Positions 38,368 to 47,489 of a DNA stretch of 64,000 nucleotides are shown one piece after another; position 1 is the first letter of the stretch; each line of letters opens with the position of its first letter. Both the position numbers and the translations under genes were made by a program. Source of the stretch: an uncultured Glaciecola sp. (GTDB lineage: Bacteria > Pseudomonadota > Gammaproteobacteria > Enterobacterales > Alteromonadaceae); assembly GCF_937770335.1 (NCBI RefSeq), contig NZ_CALJHY010000007.1:310001-374000 (forward strand), given 5' to 3'. The notes under the pieces were generated by a model, which ran no database searches, had not been told where the DNA came from, and was given only the letters and a program-made list of their open reading frames with translations.

Positions 38368-39120
38368 ATGGATAAAATCACCTTATATGGTTATGCCACG
38401 AGTCCCTACGTGATGAAAGTGGGTTGCTATCTGCAGTATAAAAAATTGCCTTTTGAGTTTGTGGCAGTTAATCCTGTTAAGCCTACACAACTAAAGTTCA
38501 CTCAACAGCGTCAGGTTCCGGTGCTTAAAATCGGTGATGAATGGCGCAAAGATTCCAGCCAGTTAGGGATTTGGCTGGATGAATATTTTCCGGAAAAGTC
38601 GATTATGGGCGGTGTACACCGAGAAGAGGTGTTGGCCATTGATGATTGGGTAAGTGAGCATCTTATACCCGCTCGCTTTCGCGCAGCCGTGCAATGGGAA
38701 AGCACTTTTGATGCCATAAGCAATGGTTGGACATTGTCAACTGCGGTAAATGCAGGTACCCCAATTCCTAAAATTGTGCGCTTGTTGTGGCCTTTTTTCG
38801 TGCGTAAAGCGGGCTTTATTGTCGATATGGTGAAGCAACTGGATTTAAACGAATCTATGCCGGACATGAGGCAAAGGCTGTGCACTGAGTTTGTAACTCA
38901 CTTGGCCGATGGCCCTTTTCTTGGTGGATTAGCTCAGCCATCGTTGGCAGATTTATCCGCTTACCCTACTATTGTTGCCGGGCACCTAATGGGCATGCGC
39001 GGCAAGTCTGCCATGTTAGAGCATAAGGCAGTAATAGATTGGAGTCGACGTGTACAAGCAACACTGCCGGACAATCCCCTGCTCGTGCCGGATTATCTCC
39101 TTAAAAGAGCGCATTTGTAG
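38368..39120 (+). CDS. Glutathione S-transferase family protein
   Basis: A ~250-residue GST-fold protein. The thioredoxin-like N-terminal domain begins KITLYGYATSPYVMKVGCYL and has the cis-Pro segment RQVPVLKIGDEWRKDSSQLG. The all-helical C-terminal domain includes GPFLGGLAQPSLADLSAYP, with the N-capping/Asp motif of GSTs. The C-terminal domain is longer than usual. I start at the ATG of MDKITLYG rather than 38263, where the family begins. It stands alone; the substrate is unknown. Confidence 0.82.
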   Translation: MDKITLYGYATSPYVMKVGCYLQYKKLPFEFVAVNPVKPTQLKFTQQRQVPVLKIGDEWRKDSSQLGIWLDEYFPEKSIMGGVHREEVLAIDDWVSEHLIPARFRAAVQWESTFDAISNGWTLSTAVNAGTPIPKIVRLLWPFFVRKAGFIVDMVKQLDLNESMPDMRQRLCTEFVTHLADGPFLGGLAQPSLADLSAYPTIVAGHLMGMRGKSAMLEHKAVIDWSRRVQATLPDNPLLVPDYLLKRAHL

Positions 39121-39692
39121 TCTAAATTGGAAAGCGGTGACACTGGGTAGTGTGTCGAGTCCGCTGTCTATTGTGTTCAACCTTTTTGCCTTTTATCATA
39201 ATCGATAATCAAAACCCAACAAATTGACTCGATAATTGGCGCAAGTTCGCTACATTGCGCGGCCTTTTCACACGCCTAAGCTGTTATGTCAGAAGTAGCC
39301 CTAACGAGAGTGTTTATTCAGACCATTGTTCTAGTTCGCGTACGCCCGCTTCAGGTATAACCTTAGCCATGAATGTTGGGCTGAGCTGCACTTTACGAAA
39401 AAACCAATAACCGGTATTAGCACGAAATTTCCGGACAAATTTGAATAGCGTATGACTCCTTTTGCCGTGCAGGAGACTGTCAAGTCACTCGTCGAACTAT
39501 CAATTTGAAATAGTCTAATTGAGCCTAGGTTACTAAATATTAACAATGCTTTTTAACCCCAATAAGCACGTTTATTGTTGCATTTTAATACCACAGGTTG
39601 TCCTTATCCTTTTTCCATGTAACTGTTAAAAAAGTTTAGCAAACTCTGGAAAGTTCACATTATCATGGAATGAGCCTTTACAATTTAAAAAC
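39121..39692. other. Intergenic region with a short repeat and a possible gene tail
   Basis: The minus strand at about 39317-39424 is open and ends VIPEAGVRELEQWSE before a stop, which looks like the tail of a lost gene that I cannot name. The 34-base repeat shared with 29111-29144 lies at 39435-39468. No other coding signal. Confidence 0.4.
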
Positions 39693-40487
39693 TCATTTGC
39701 CGACGCAAGCGTTAACCATTTTGTTAACTGTCCTTTGCTCTGTTGGAATATACTTTAATCCATACTTGTTCATAACTTTATTGAACTGAGCGATATATTC
39801 ACACCTGTAGTACTGATTTGGAGGTAGCCACTCGTCGGGTCCTTTAGCCCCTTTTTGACGGTTTAGTGATGCGCTAACAAGCAGCAGGTTATCGGTATCG
39901 TTTGCAAATTCTTGTTTCTTATCTCTAGGCCAACTATCCCCATCGTGGCCATGTGCAAATTTAAGTGGAACAACATGGTCTAAATCGAGTTCTTTTGAAT
40001 CATTGAACGTATTACCACTATACTTATCGTTCCAAGCACCGAGCATCACGATGCACTTATCTTCTGTTTTAAAAGTCACTTCAGTTAATGATTGGCTAAT
40101 CAAAAGCTCATGGCGTGTACTTTGACAATCACCATCAGTATCTGACCAGTGAGGCCAGTCACTACGATTATATAGCGATACAAAGCTTCTATTATCGTCT
40201 ATCGCCTCTTGTTCGGCTATGTTTATAGGAGACTTAAAGCCGGAATATGCTCTACCCCCAGACGATAAGCATAAATCCATCGTTTCATATGAGATGAAGT
40301 TTTTAGTCCTGATATATGAACCGCTTGATTCGTCATGGCAAATACCAGAGGACGCTTTTTTAACCAAAGCTACTGTATCGCTTCTACCATTTGGCGTGAG
40401 CTTTTCAGATGCGCTAGGCTGCTCTTCAAAACAAGAAAATATGCCGAATGTTAAGGTTATGAGCAGTATTATTGGGAAACGCAGCAT
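39693..40487 (-). CDS. Lipoprotein HNH endonuclease (DUF1524-type)
   Basis: A 264-residue exported protein with a lipobox (LTFGIFSC) at the end of the signal peptide. The C-terminal half carries an HNH core: ELDLDHVVPLKFAHGHDG, FANDTDNLLLVSASLNRQKG, then KGPDEWLPPNQ. The DHVVPL His, the Asn and the later Asn/Lys are arranged as in DUF1524-type secreted nucleases. It likely degrades extracellular or periplasmic DNA, or acts as an effector. Its ATG overlaps the stop of a 62-codon upstream gene (TGATG). Confidence 0.8.
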   Translation of the reverse strand: MLRFPIILLITLTFGIFSCFEEQPSASEKLTPNGRSDTVALVKKASSGICHDESSGSYIRTKNFISYETMDLCLSSGGRAYSGFKSPINIAEQEAIDDNRSFVSLYNRSDWPHWSDTDGDCQSTRHELLISQSLTEVTFKTEDKCIVMLGAWNDKYSGNTFNDSKELDLDHVVPLKFAHGHDGDSWPRDKKQEFANDTDNLLLVSASLNRQKGAKGPDEWLPPNQYYRCEYIAQFNKVMNKYGLKYIPTEQRTVNKMVNACVGK

Positions 40488-40675
40488 CAATTGAGGGCTC
40501 GCTTTTTATTGATATCTGATAGCATCAAAGAAGTAATATTATCCATCCTCATTATCAATTTATTTAATTCCAAGTATGAGTCTATATCAGGACTAGCGTT
40601 TGAACCTATGTCTCTTTCGAGCTCTTGTAATATATTTCCTGTCACTAAGTTTAATTCCCTTAATAACTTATTCAT
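40487..40675 (-). CDS. Small helical protein coupled to the HNH lipoprotein
   Basis: A 62-residue protein (MNKLLRELNLVTGNILQELE and so on) predicted to be all-helical, charged and without a signal peptide. The ATG at 40675 has AGGAG 8 bases upstream, and its stop overlaps the start of the nuclease gene, which argues that it is real. No family is recognised. Because it would remain in the cytoplasm, a classic immunity role against an exported nuclease is not obvious. Confidence 0.6.
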   Translation of the reverse strand: MNKLLRELNLVTGNILQELERDIGSNASPDIDSYLELNKLIMRMDNITSLMLSDINKKRALN

Positions 40676-41426
40676 TACCAATCTCCTGTTAGCTTATATA
40701 CAGCTAGACTATACCGTAGGTCATTTGTTAAATACTGTACTTTAGAACAGACTTACCCTCTTTTAGTTTTTAGTAATTTTAGTCCAGTTAATGGCATTGC
40801 AAGGTATCAAATAGATTTTCTTTATAGTTTTATTTAAATTTCTCCTTATTTTTATCTAACCATTTATCAACACTTTGCTCGAGAACCGCTGAAGTCAATA
40901 AACTGGTCTTTAATTAGGAACGACCGCTTAAGGCACCAGGTTCTAACGTGGTAAAACCCCAGAGTGTCTGCTTTCGTTGATTTCGGCTAGTCAGAGTTCC
41001 AAACACTAATCCGGCGATTTTCAAAGCCACTAAGTTTTGCTTAGTTTCTAACCGTTCAAGATTTTGATAACGTTTAGGTAATATAAATAAGGGCTGGCAC
41101 ACAGTTTTAAGCATTCACACTTTTTAACACAAGTCGTTTGTCATTATAAAAAATGTAATAAGGAAATATAGCAAGTTGATACGGACACGCTTCTTTTAAA
41201 CAACTGCTTGATATTATATTTCACAGGTTATATTATGTTGAATAACGGGTATTTACAGAAATAACACTTGCAAAACCACCACATTAAACGACTTTCGAGG
41301 CGGTTCGCTTTAATACCAATTCCGACGTTTAAATAGAATTTACTAACAATTCCAGCGTTTAATTAGAATACTCGCGGTTACGCTAATAGAAACTTCCCTG
41401 TAACTTATTGATTATTATAAAACCTC
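40676..41426. other. Intergenic region before repeat copy B
   Basis: About 750 bases with no gene I can support. A 66-codon minus frame (40914-41114) looks fortuitous. The last 100 bases contain short degenerate repeats (CAATTCCGACGTTTAA and CAATTCCAGCGTTTAA). Confidence 0.45.
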
Positions 41427-41427
41427 A

Positions 41428-41481
41428 TTCCAGCTTTGGAATAGAAACGACACTGTTGTCGTTTCTATTCCAAATCTGGAA
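41428..41481. repeat. 25 bp inverted repeat (hairpin) at the edge of repeat copy B
   Basis: TTCCAGCTTTGGAATAGAAA plus CGACA (41428-41452) pairs with 41457-41481 around a 4-base CTGT loop, with 24 of 25 positions matching. Copy A at 4299 retains only the right arm. Confidence 0.8.
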
Positions 41482-42187
41482 TCGTGTTCTAGCGAAGCTG
41501 GAATTTTTGCACTGTTGAATAAAAATGGTGAAATTGTGATTTGTTTCGCCCTCACTACTTCAGCGACGTGATAATAAGAAAAGATATGCTCTTCTGTTTC
41601 TCACATCGGTTTGTCGGCGCAGTGGCGTTTCTAATTAAAACGGGAACCGTTAATTCATCTGTAAGCTTTGCTTTCTATTATTTTTAATACTAGAAACGGT
41701 TGAGTTATCTAAAGTGGAAGAGAATTTTGGTAATTGTGTATTGGGATTATGTTGAATGATTTATCGGCAGCTTTGATTCATTTTTTTAAATTGAACTCAA
41801 AAGAAATGTGGTGTCTTTTTTTAATGGTTCGCTTCGCGCTTTTTAATTCTGAAATCGTAAAACTATTTGTTTAAATTGTTCTACGGATGTTCAATGCTGC
41901 CTAAAAATTATTTATGCTGACAGTATCTGTTAAGTGTTACCGGTAATGTAATGTGATGAGTCGATTTCAATAGTTCAATGGTGCAAACCCGCAGTAATAA
42001 AATTTCGAACGTAAAGTTCTGCGAACTGTTTTTAGAAAATAATTATCGCGCACAAAAATAGTCTATCGATAGAAAGTAATGGCTCAGGTTTTTAATCTAA
42101 ATTTAATTTTGATGGTGCGCAGATATTAGCGCCCTACTCCGGACTCGAGTTGAAATAGAATGATCAATTAAGCGACGGTCTCAAATG
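41453..42187 (+). repeat. ~730 bp dispersed non-coding repeat, copy B
   Basis: Same order and orientation as copy A (4299-5025), with scattered substitutions and a few small indels, for example an extra TAATG near 41950. It has no ORF of note. It ends at GACGGTCTCAAATG and is followed directly by the first 110 bp MITE-like element, whereas copy A continues into unrelated sequence. Confidence 0.85.
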
Positions 42188-42216
42188 AACATAAAGCAGA
42201 TTTTTAGACGTCCTCC

Positions 42217-42326
42217 GTCATCCTTGCGAAGGCAAGGACCTCCCAAACGTTTTAGAAAATTGGAAAATAGCGATTCTTTTGAACCCACGATTGATGGTGG
42301 GAGGTTCCTGCCTTCGCAGGAATGAC
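42217..42326. mobile_element. 110 bp MITE-like element, copy 1
   Basis: The ends are near-perfect 29-base inverted repeats: GTCATCCTTGCGAAGGCAAG... at the left and ...CTGCCTTCGCAGGAATGAC at the right. The interior is ~50 bases. An element of the same length and interior lies at 46578-46687. No coding capacity. Confidence 0.75.
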
Positions 42327-42571
42327 TTAGGATGATTAAAATTTGTAGCGGGTTTACGGCCGCAATTGCCTGAGCGATCAAGAGACGGACGTAAATTTTG
42401 CGGCTAACACGTGTGCTTCGATAGCAGCTTTCTTTGCACTAGTGTCCATTTTTATGGGGCAAGATCATTGTGAGATTACCGGGCATATAAACAAGGTCTG
42501 ACGTTAGTTAGTTTCTACCTGTCGGCAATTAACGAACCGATTACGGCAATCCAATAAAATTAGCGCAAATC

Positions 42572-42594
42572 AAGGCCAGACGATGCCTGGCCTT
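42572..42594. terminator. Hairpin terminator after the PEP-CTERM gene
   Basis: AAGGCCAG and CTGGCCTT form a perfect stem around ACGATGC. The T-run is on the plus-strand side (CCTTTT), so efficiency toward the minus-strand gene is uncertain. The position 17 bases after that gene's stop fits a terminator. Confidence 0.55.
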
Positions 42595-42610
42595 TTGGGC
42601 AATTCTAGAG

Positions 42611-43402
42611 CTAGCTGCGACGTGTTACCCGCAAAACTGCTAAGCCAAGAATAAACAGGCCAAACGATGCAGGCACAGGTGCAGGGAAAGTGCCTTTCTC
42701 CTTTTCAAACGCCGAGTAAGTTACGTTTTGCTGTGAGAAATTGTAAAAACCGATGCTCCCGTCATTAAACGAACCAGCGATATTCAATTCCTCTGTGCCA
42801 TTTACAAAAACCTTTAGGTTGTTTGGACCGAAATCAAATAAAAACTCATAATCAATACCATATTGCCATCCAGTGCTGCCTAGCGTGGCTGCACGCTGAA
42901 GCTCTTGAAGGCCGCCACCACTAAATGTAGTGTGTCCCCAAAACTCATCAGCCGAAGGTGTTCCTGTTACTCGTGATAAGGCCAGTCCTTTTTTAGCCGT
43001 GGAGCCAGGGTCTGAAGATGGAGCGCCGAAGTCAAAATATTGGTCCAATTTTTTCCAGTCAATCAACAAATAATCTGCTGAAGCGTTTGTGCTATCGCCG
43101 CCGTTAAAACCCAATACAAAACCAACGTAATCATCGTCGCCAGCGCCTAGCTCAACCTTAAGTTTACCGGATAGAGCTGAACCCTGAGCATCGAAGTCAC
43201 TGTATAATATAGTAGGCTGACCATTGTTAGATTGGTAGACAGATGCCCCCGCCCCATCAACAGTCCAGTTACCAGCTGGGAAGCCTGAAACCGAAGGATA
43301 GGACTCCGCTGACCAAGTATTAAGGTTTATAGGTGCAGCATAGGAAGCCAAAGGTAGAAAAAGAAGAGTGGCAAATGCGCCCTTAATCAGTGTTTTAAAC
43401 AT
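42611..43402 (-). CDS. PEP-CTERM-type exported protein with thrombospondin-C-like domain
   Basis: A 263-residue exported protein. It has a signal peptide (LIKGAFATLLFLPLASYAA) and a lectin-like beta domain resembling the thrombospondin C-terminal domain (GAGASVYQSNNGQPTILYSD, DDDYVGFVLGFNGG, YLLIDWKK, FDFGPNNLKVFVNG). The C-terminal sorting signal is VPASFGLFILGLAVLRVTRRS-like: proline motif, hydrophobic helix, arginine end. PEP-CTERM proteins are processed by exosortase and are tied to exopolysaccharide export; no exosortase is in the window. The start at 43402 is chosen because GGAG lies between it and the upstream ATG. Confidence 0.8.
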   Translation of the reverse strand: MFKTLIKGAFATLLFLPLASYAAPINLNTWSAESYPSVSGFPAGNWTVDGAGASVYQSNNGQPTILYSDFDAQGSALSGKLKVELGAGDDDYVGFVLGFNGGDSTNASADYLLIDWKKLDQYFDFGAPSSDPGSTAKKGLALSRVTGTPSADEFWGHTTFSGGGLQELQRAATLGSTGWQYGIDYEFLFDFGPNNLKVFVNGTEELNIAGSFNDGSIGFYNFSQQNVTYSAFEKEKGTFPAPVPASFGLFILGLAVLRVTRRS

Positions 43403-43448
43403 TATTATCTCCATATATTATTATATTTATTTTAGTGTTTTCTATTAT

Positions 43449-43501
43449 TGTTGGGTATGTTTTATATACCCAATTGTTGGGTATGTTTTATATACCCAAC
43501 T
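43449..43501. repeat. Tandem 26 bp palindromic repeat
   Basis: Two consecutive copies of TTGGGTATGTTTTATATACC-CAA. Each contains the inverted repeat GGGTAT...ATACCC. They lie ~50-100 bases upstream of the PEP-CTERM start and could be an operator pair or leader hairpins. Confidence 0.75.
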
Positions 43502-43720
43502 GTTCTGCATTTTTAATGCCAGCTTTTAATTTCTATATTTTACAATTAGTTGTAATTCATGCATTTTAAATCACTGTGACTTTGTAAAAATAACGGACGC
43601 TTTTCTTCGTTTGTAACTCAAAATTGTAAAAAATATTGAGCGTTTGAAATTCTAGCTCCTTTTTAGATGCAGCAAGGCGATTTATGGCACATTTTGCTCA
43701 TTTAACATGTTTCGTTCGAC

Positions 43721-43762
43721 TGTCCGTAATCGCCGTTCAGCTGTCTAAGACAACTTTGGGCA
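43721..43762 (+). repeat. 42 bp dispersed repeat, copy 1
   Basis: Reads TGTCCGTAATCGCCGTTCAG and continues to GGGCAG. It matches 46511-46552 with few substitutions, in the same orientation. Confidence 0.7.
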
Positions 43763-44007
43763 GTTACCTACCGTTGTGCTTTTCACTGATTCAGACAGCT
43801 TATACTCATCTCATCCAAATAAACGACACTTTGCATTTGTTAACTTATTTGTCTATATATTGAGTGTAAGTTATTAATATTACACCTGTTATTGCAAACA
43901 TTTTATATAAAAAGGACTGCAATTCTGCCAATTTAGATATTGTTAACTTTCAGTAAAGATGGATTATTTAGTCAATATAAATGTCAAAAAGCATAATGAG
44001 GATAAGT

Positions 44008-44682
44008 ATGAAAAAATCACATATTTACTGTCGAACCAGTTATTTACTGCTGCTCATTACTGCTGGGTGCTCATCACAAAGTGGATGGGAAACGCAGTCG
44101 GCATCTCCTGATTTTGTCAATGGAACACGAATTCTTGCTGAGGTCGTTATGATTACAACTCGTGATGAAAGCCTATCTAACAAGGGGTTGTTATTGGGTT
44201 GGAGGGATAAATTAATTTCAGCTGGATATACTGAAAATGACATCGTTGATGGAAGTGAAATAACAGTTTTTACGTATTGCTATGGCTGGAATAGTGGTGT
44301 TCCTATATGTGCTCATCATGGTCACTATGTTGCTCACGTGCCTATTGAACTGCAAGGAAAGCTCACAGGCGATTTGGATGCCACTTGGGATACATCAGGT
44401 GATTTAGTCGAAGTTGAGCTGAATAAAACACCTAAAGGCGACATAGTAGGTAAAGTTGTAAGGCTATTCCGAAAATCAGATGACTGGAGTCCGTGCCGCA
44501 AAGTCAGTCTGGAACAAGTTTCAGAAGCCTCTATCATATTGTCTACTCTCGCTGGCATTGGCCCAGCTAGAGCCATGTGGATTGAGTGTGATGAGTCGAA
44601 TGCTGGAGAGTGGACTAGGCGTCCAATTCTCCACGGGCCAAAATCTGCGGGACCACCCATATCTGAATGGATTAAATTTTAG
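44008..44682 (+). CDS. Hypothetical lipoprotein
   Basis: A 224-residue protein with a lipoprotein signal (SYLLLLITAGCSSQSGWE). The mature domain begins with a strand-rich region and has four Cys that could pair (YCYG, PICAHHGH, SPCRKVS, WIECDE). No family recognised. The ATG at 44008 follows GAGGATAAG; the upstream ATG at 43981 is less suitable. It probably sits in the envelope; the function is unknown. It stands alone. Confidence 0.65.
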   Translation: MKKSHIYCRTSYLLLLITAGCSSQSGWETQSASPDFVNGTRILAEVVMITTRDESLSNKGLLLGWRDKLISAGYTENDIVDGSEITVFTYCYGWNSGVPICAHHGHYVAHVPIELQGKLTGDLDATWDTSGDLVEVELNKTPKGDIVGKVVRLFRKSDDWSPCRKVSLEQVSEASIILSTLAGIGPARAMWIECDESNAGEWTRRPILHGPKSAGPPISEWIKF

Positions 44683-45137
44683 CTATTAGTTTGCCATGGG
44701 ATAACTATCTATTAAATGGCATTGACTCTAACTTAACATTCCATGGCAAAAGTTGTTCGACATGTAAGTATAAAAAGGGTAAGTGGTTCTCGCTAATTGC
44801 GATTGAGTAACATCGTAATTCAAGAACAGCTTCGGCTTCAAATTTACCGATCTGATTATAACTTTGAGTGTCTGGTTTTTCCTAACAGGGTCGCTCTTAG
44901 CGTGACTTTGAAACGCCTTCTTATGGGACAAAACGCCAATTGGCTAAAGCCCTGACCGTCGGCTATTGCCGTGCCAATGTCTTAAGCAAAAACTGACAGA
45001 AAATACAGTTATTTATCGGTTGAATGCTTGTAGCAAAATAAAGGTAAGTCGAATGGTTAGAAAATAAAGGAATTCCATGTTTGAAATAGCCCAATGTCTG
45101 CCGTTAGATATCTGTTTATCAATGCTTCATAGCACCG
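44683..45137. other. Intergenic region
   Basis: About 450 bases with no gene that I can support. TTTTGCCATGG... and CCATGGCAAAAG segments (44690s and 44740s) are inverted relative to one another and could form a weak stem after the lipoprotein gene. Confidence 0.4.
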
Positions 45138-46328
45138 TTAAACTTTTGAAGAACTAATTTTCTGTTTGAACCAAAATAGCGCTAACATAGCAACGACTAT
45201 TAATAATATACCATTGCTCACAAAAGCCATTTCTTTTGCCCAATATTCATAAATATACCCGCCCGCCAATGGACCCAATGCGGAGCCAGTGCCGCTCGCT
45301 CCCTCTTTTATTCCCATTACAGTGCCTCGTAGGTGAATAGGTGAAATATCATTAACTAACGCGTCCTCGGCTGGACTCGCCATTGCCCATCCGATGGAGA
45401 ACAAAACATACGAAACAGCAATAAAATAAAGAGATTGCCAATAAGGTAATGCAATAGAAAGACAACCTGCTATTGCAAGGCCGATTGCGATTACTTTTCC
45501 CCTTCCCCATTTGTCTGACCACTGACCAGAGTACCGCGGCAATATTGCATGAACCAAGCCCGCGGGAAAAAATACTAATGCCAAAATAATCACATTGATA
45601 TCAAATTTGGTTTTCAAAAAAAGTAAGTAAATAGGCTCTATTAATGCACTCGCAAAAGCCGATAAAAATACGATGAACATGACTTTAGCTAAATTAGGTG
45701 ACCAAGGAACTGCCCTGTTGATTTTATCCTGTGAATTAGTCGAAAAAACCCTTGTAGATGTTTCTTTAACTTTTAAAGAGAACCCAAATGCCACAACCGA
45801 CATTAAAGCATAACCTCCAAACGCCCAGACCCAAGCGGATTGCATAGGTAAAAAACCCAATAAGGTAAATCCATAAGTCGCTCCCACCATACTGCCGCGT
45901 ACTGATGTCGTTGTAAGTATCCCCATGGCTGAACCTGCTGACTTCGCTTTATTTAAATCAGAGGTCATTGTTCTGGCGGACACCCACATAAGCGAGGCGC
46001 CTATGCCTTGAAGAAAGCGGGCTAAATAGAAATCATAAATATTATTACTCTGAACAAACAAAAGCATTGCGAGAACATAGAAAAAAAACGCACTAGAGAA
46101 GAAAATGTGGCGCCCTAACCTATCCAAGCAATAACCTACAATAGGTCGAAATAATAACATGGCGCCTGTGAACACGGCATACATGCCTCCGATCCCTACT
46201 GCATCTATGCCAAGATCATCAGCTCTGATGGGTAAACTGAAATTGAGAAAAACGAAAGAAAAAGAGCCAAAAAAAACGGGGTATAAATAGCTAGGCCGAT
46301 GAATTGCTTGACCCTCCGATGAATTCAT
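45138..46328 (-). CDS. Major facilitator superfamily transporter
   Basis: A 396-residue MFS permease with twelve predicted membrane spans. The loop 2-3 motif is FRPIVGYCLDRLGRHIFFSS, and a related motif is repeated in the second half (RYSGQWSDKWGRGKVIAIGL). The inner helix pattern SAMGILTTTSVRGSMVGATY resembles drug:proton antiporters. It is transcribed alone. The substrate cannot be predicted; drug or metabolite export is a guess. Confidence 0.85.
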   Translation of the reverse strand: MNSSEGQAIHRPSYLYPVFFGSFSFVFLNFSLPIRADDLGIDAVGIGGMYAVFTGAMLLFRPIVGYCLDRLGRHIFFSSAFFFYVLAMLLFVQSNNIYDFYLARFLQGIGASLMWVSARTMTSDLNKAKSAGSAMGILTTTSVRGSMVGATYGFTLLGFLPMQSAWVWAFGGYALMSVVAFGFSLKVKETSTRVFSTNSQDKINRAVPWSPNLAKVMFIVFLSAFASALIEPIYLLFLKTKFDINVIILALVFFPAGLVHAILPRYSGQWSDKWGRGKVIAIGLAIAGCLSIALPYWQSLYFIAVSYVLFSIGWAMASPAEDALVNDISPIHLRGTVMGIKEGASGTGSALGPLAGGYIYEYWAKEMAFVSNGILLIVVAMLALFWFKQKISSSKV

Positions 46329-46510
46329 AAATGGCCTATTAAGTAGATACCAGTAAATGTTTCAATTAAACCTCTCGTAATTATAGTCAATGTAACCAAA
46401 AAAGACTATCTGTACAGTTCTTTGTGCTAATAACGTTGACAAAGAACCGCATTATAGTCTTACCCCATCAAATAGTTGTCTAAATTTCTTGTTGAAATTT
46501 GAATCGCCTA

Positions 46511-46552
46511 TGTCTGTAATTGCCGTTCAGCTGCCTAAGACAAGTTCGGGCA
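46511..46552 (+). repeat. 42 bp dispersed repeat, copy 2
   Basis: TGTCTGTAATTGCCGTTCAG and continuing to GGGCAG; matches 43721-43762. Here it directly precedes the MITE-like element. Confidence 0.7.
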
Positions 46553-46577
46553 GAAAACAGACTTTTAAACGTCCTCC

Positions 46578-46687
46578 GTCATCCTTGCGAAGGCAAGGAC
46601 CTCCCAAGCGTTTTAGAAAATTTAAAAATAACGATTCTTTTGGCTCCACGATTGATGGTGGGAGGTTCCTGACTTTGCAGGAATGAC
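46578..46687. mobile_element. 110 bp MITE-like element, copy 2
   Basis: Same length, inverted ends and interior (CGTTTTAGAAAAT...CGATTCTTTTG...CCACGATTGATGG) as the copy at 42217-42326. Homology extends about 30 bases to the left and 45 bases to the right of the inverted repeats, so the true unit may be ~180 bp. Confidence 0.75.
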
Positions 46688-47007
46688 TCAGGATGTTCAA
46701 ACTTTGTAGTGGGTTTTACGGCTGCTATTGCCTTGTTTGGGACAGTAAGGTTTCAACAGTTGAATCACTATATAGCATAGTAAAGTCGACAACTCCGAGA
46801 TGCCTTTATTAGAGATCTTTGCAGTAATTTACGATGAATGATTGGTAACTACAAAAAGTATTGTCTTTATTAAAGTCTTACAGCAGTGAGGATATAACCT
46901 GGCAGTGGTAAGCATCAGGGACACCTCACGTTTATAACGACCCGCCCGCCTTGAGCCTTTTATTCATATTTTGCGTAATTAGTATTATTAGTCTTTGAGG
47001 AATTAGT

Positions 47008-47415
47008 ATGGTTGAGTACATTCAGTTTTTAGTTGTAGCGGTTATTTTGGGTGGCATGTTAACCTTTCAAGTCTTGTTTGCGCCACTCATTTTTATTAAG
47101 TTACCTAACGACGTTGCTCGCCCTTTTATCAGAAAATTCTTTCCCTTTTACTATTTGTATTTTGGCATTCTTAGCATAGTCTTAGTTGTTATTGCGTATC
47201 TATTGCTCGGCCAAGACTTCGGCGTGTGGTTGTTGGTGCTTTATACCGCTTCGGCAGTTGGATTTATTGTTTCACGGCAGGTGTTTATGCCGTTAGCAAA
47301 CAAAGCGACAGATGAGGGCAGGAAAGCAGATTTTAGTCGGTATCATAGAATAACTGTTTTGATTAATACTTTGCAGTTAATAGCGATGGTGGTTGTTTTA
47401 TGGTTATTAACATAA
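47008..47415 (+). CDS. DUF4149 membrane protein
   Basis: A 135-residue protein with four predicted membrane helices and the pattern of DUF4149: LGGMLTFQVLFAPLIFIKLP at the start, FFPFYYLYFG in helix 2, and FSRYHRITVLINTLQLIAMV near the end. The function of the family is unknown. Good ribosome site (GAGGAATTAGTATG). The next gene follows after 74 bases in the same direction. Confidence 0.75.
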   Translation: MVEYIQFLVVAVILGGMLTFQVLFAPLIFIKLPNDVARPFIRKFFPFYYLYFGILSIVLVVIAYLLLGQDFGVWLLVLYTASAVGFIVSRQVFMPLANKATDEGRKADFSRYHRITVLINTLQLIAMVVVLWLLT

Positions 47416-47489
47416 AACACATTGTTGTAAGTTTTGTTGTATTGGTCAGTAAAATACAGTAAACCAAAAAATAGAGTGATACAAAGAGT

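Larger units (their letters stand above)
43403..44007. other. Divergent intergenic region between PEP-CTERM and lipoprotein genes
   Basis: About 600 bases without genes. It holds a tandem pair of small palindromes (43449-43501) upstream of the PEP-CTERM gene and a 42-base dispersed repeat (43721-43762). Confidence 0.5.
46329..47007. other. Intergenic region with repeats
   Basis: Contains the second copies of the 42-base repeat (46511-46552) and of the 110 bp MITE-like element (46578-46687), which lie next to one another. The rest shows no gene. Confidence 0.5.

Noticed and set aside
40914-41114. 66-codon minus-strand frame near repeat copy B
   Set aside because: No start signal and no recognised family; lies in AT-rich repeat-bearing DNA.
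46489-46686. 65-codon frame across the second MITE-like element
   Set aside because: The sequence is a non-coding inverted-repeat element present in two copies; the frame is broken in the other copy.
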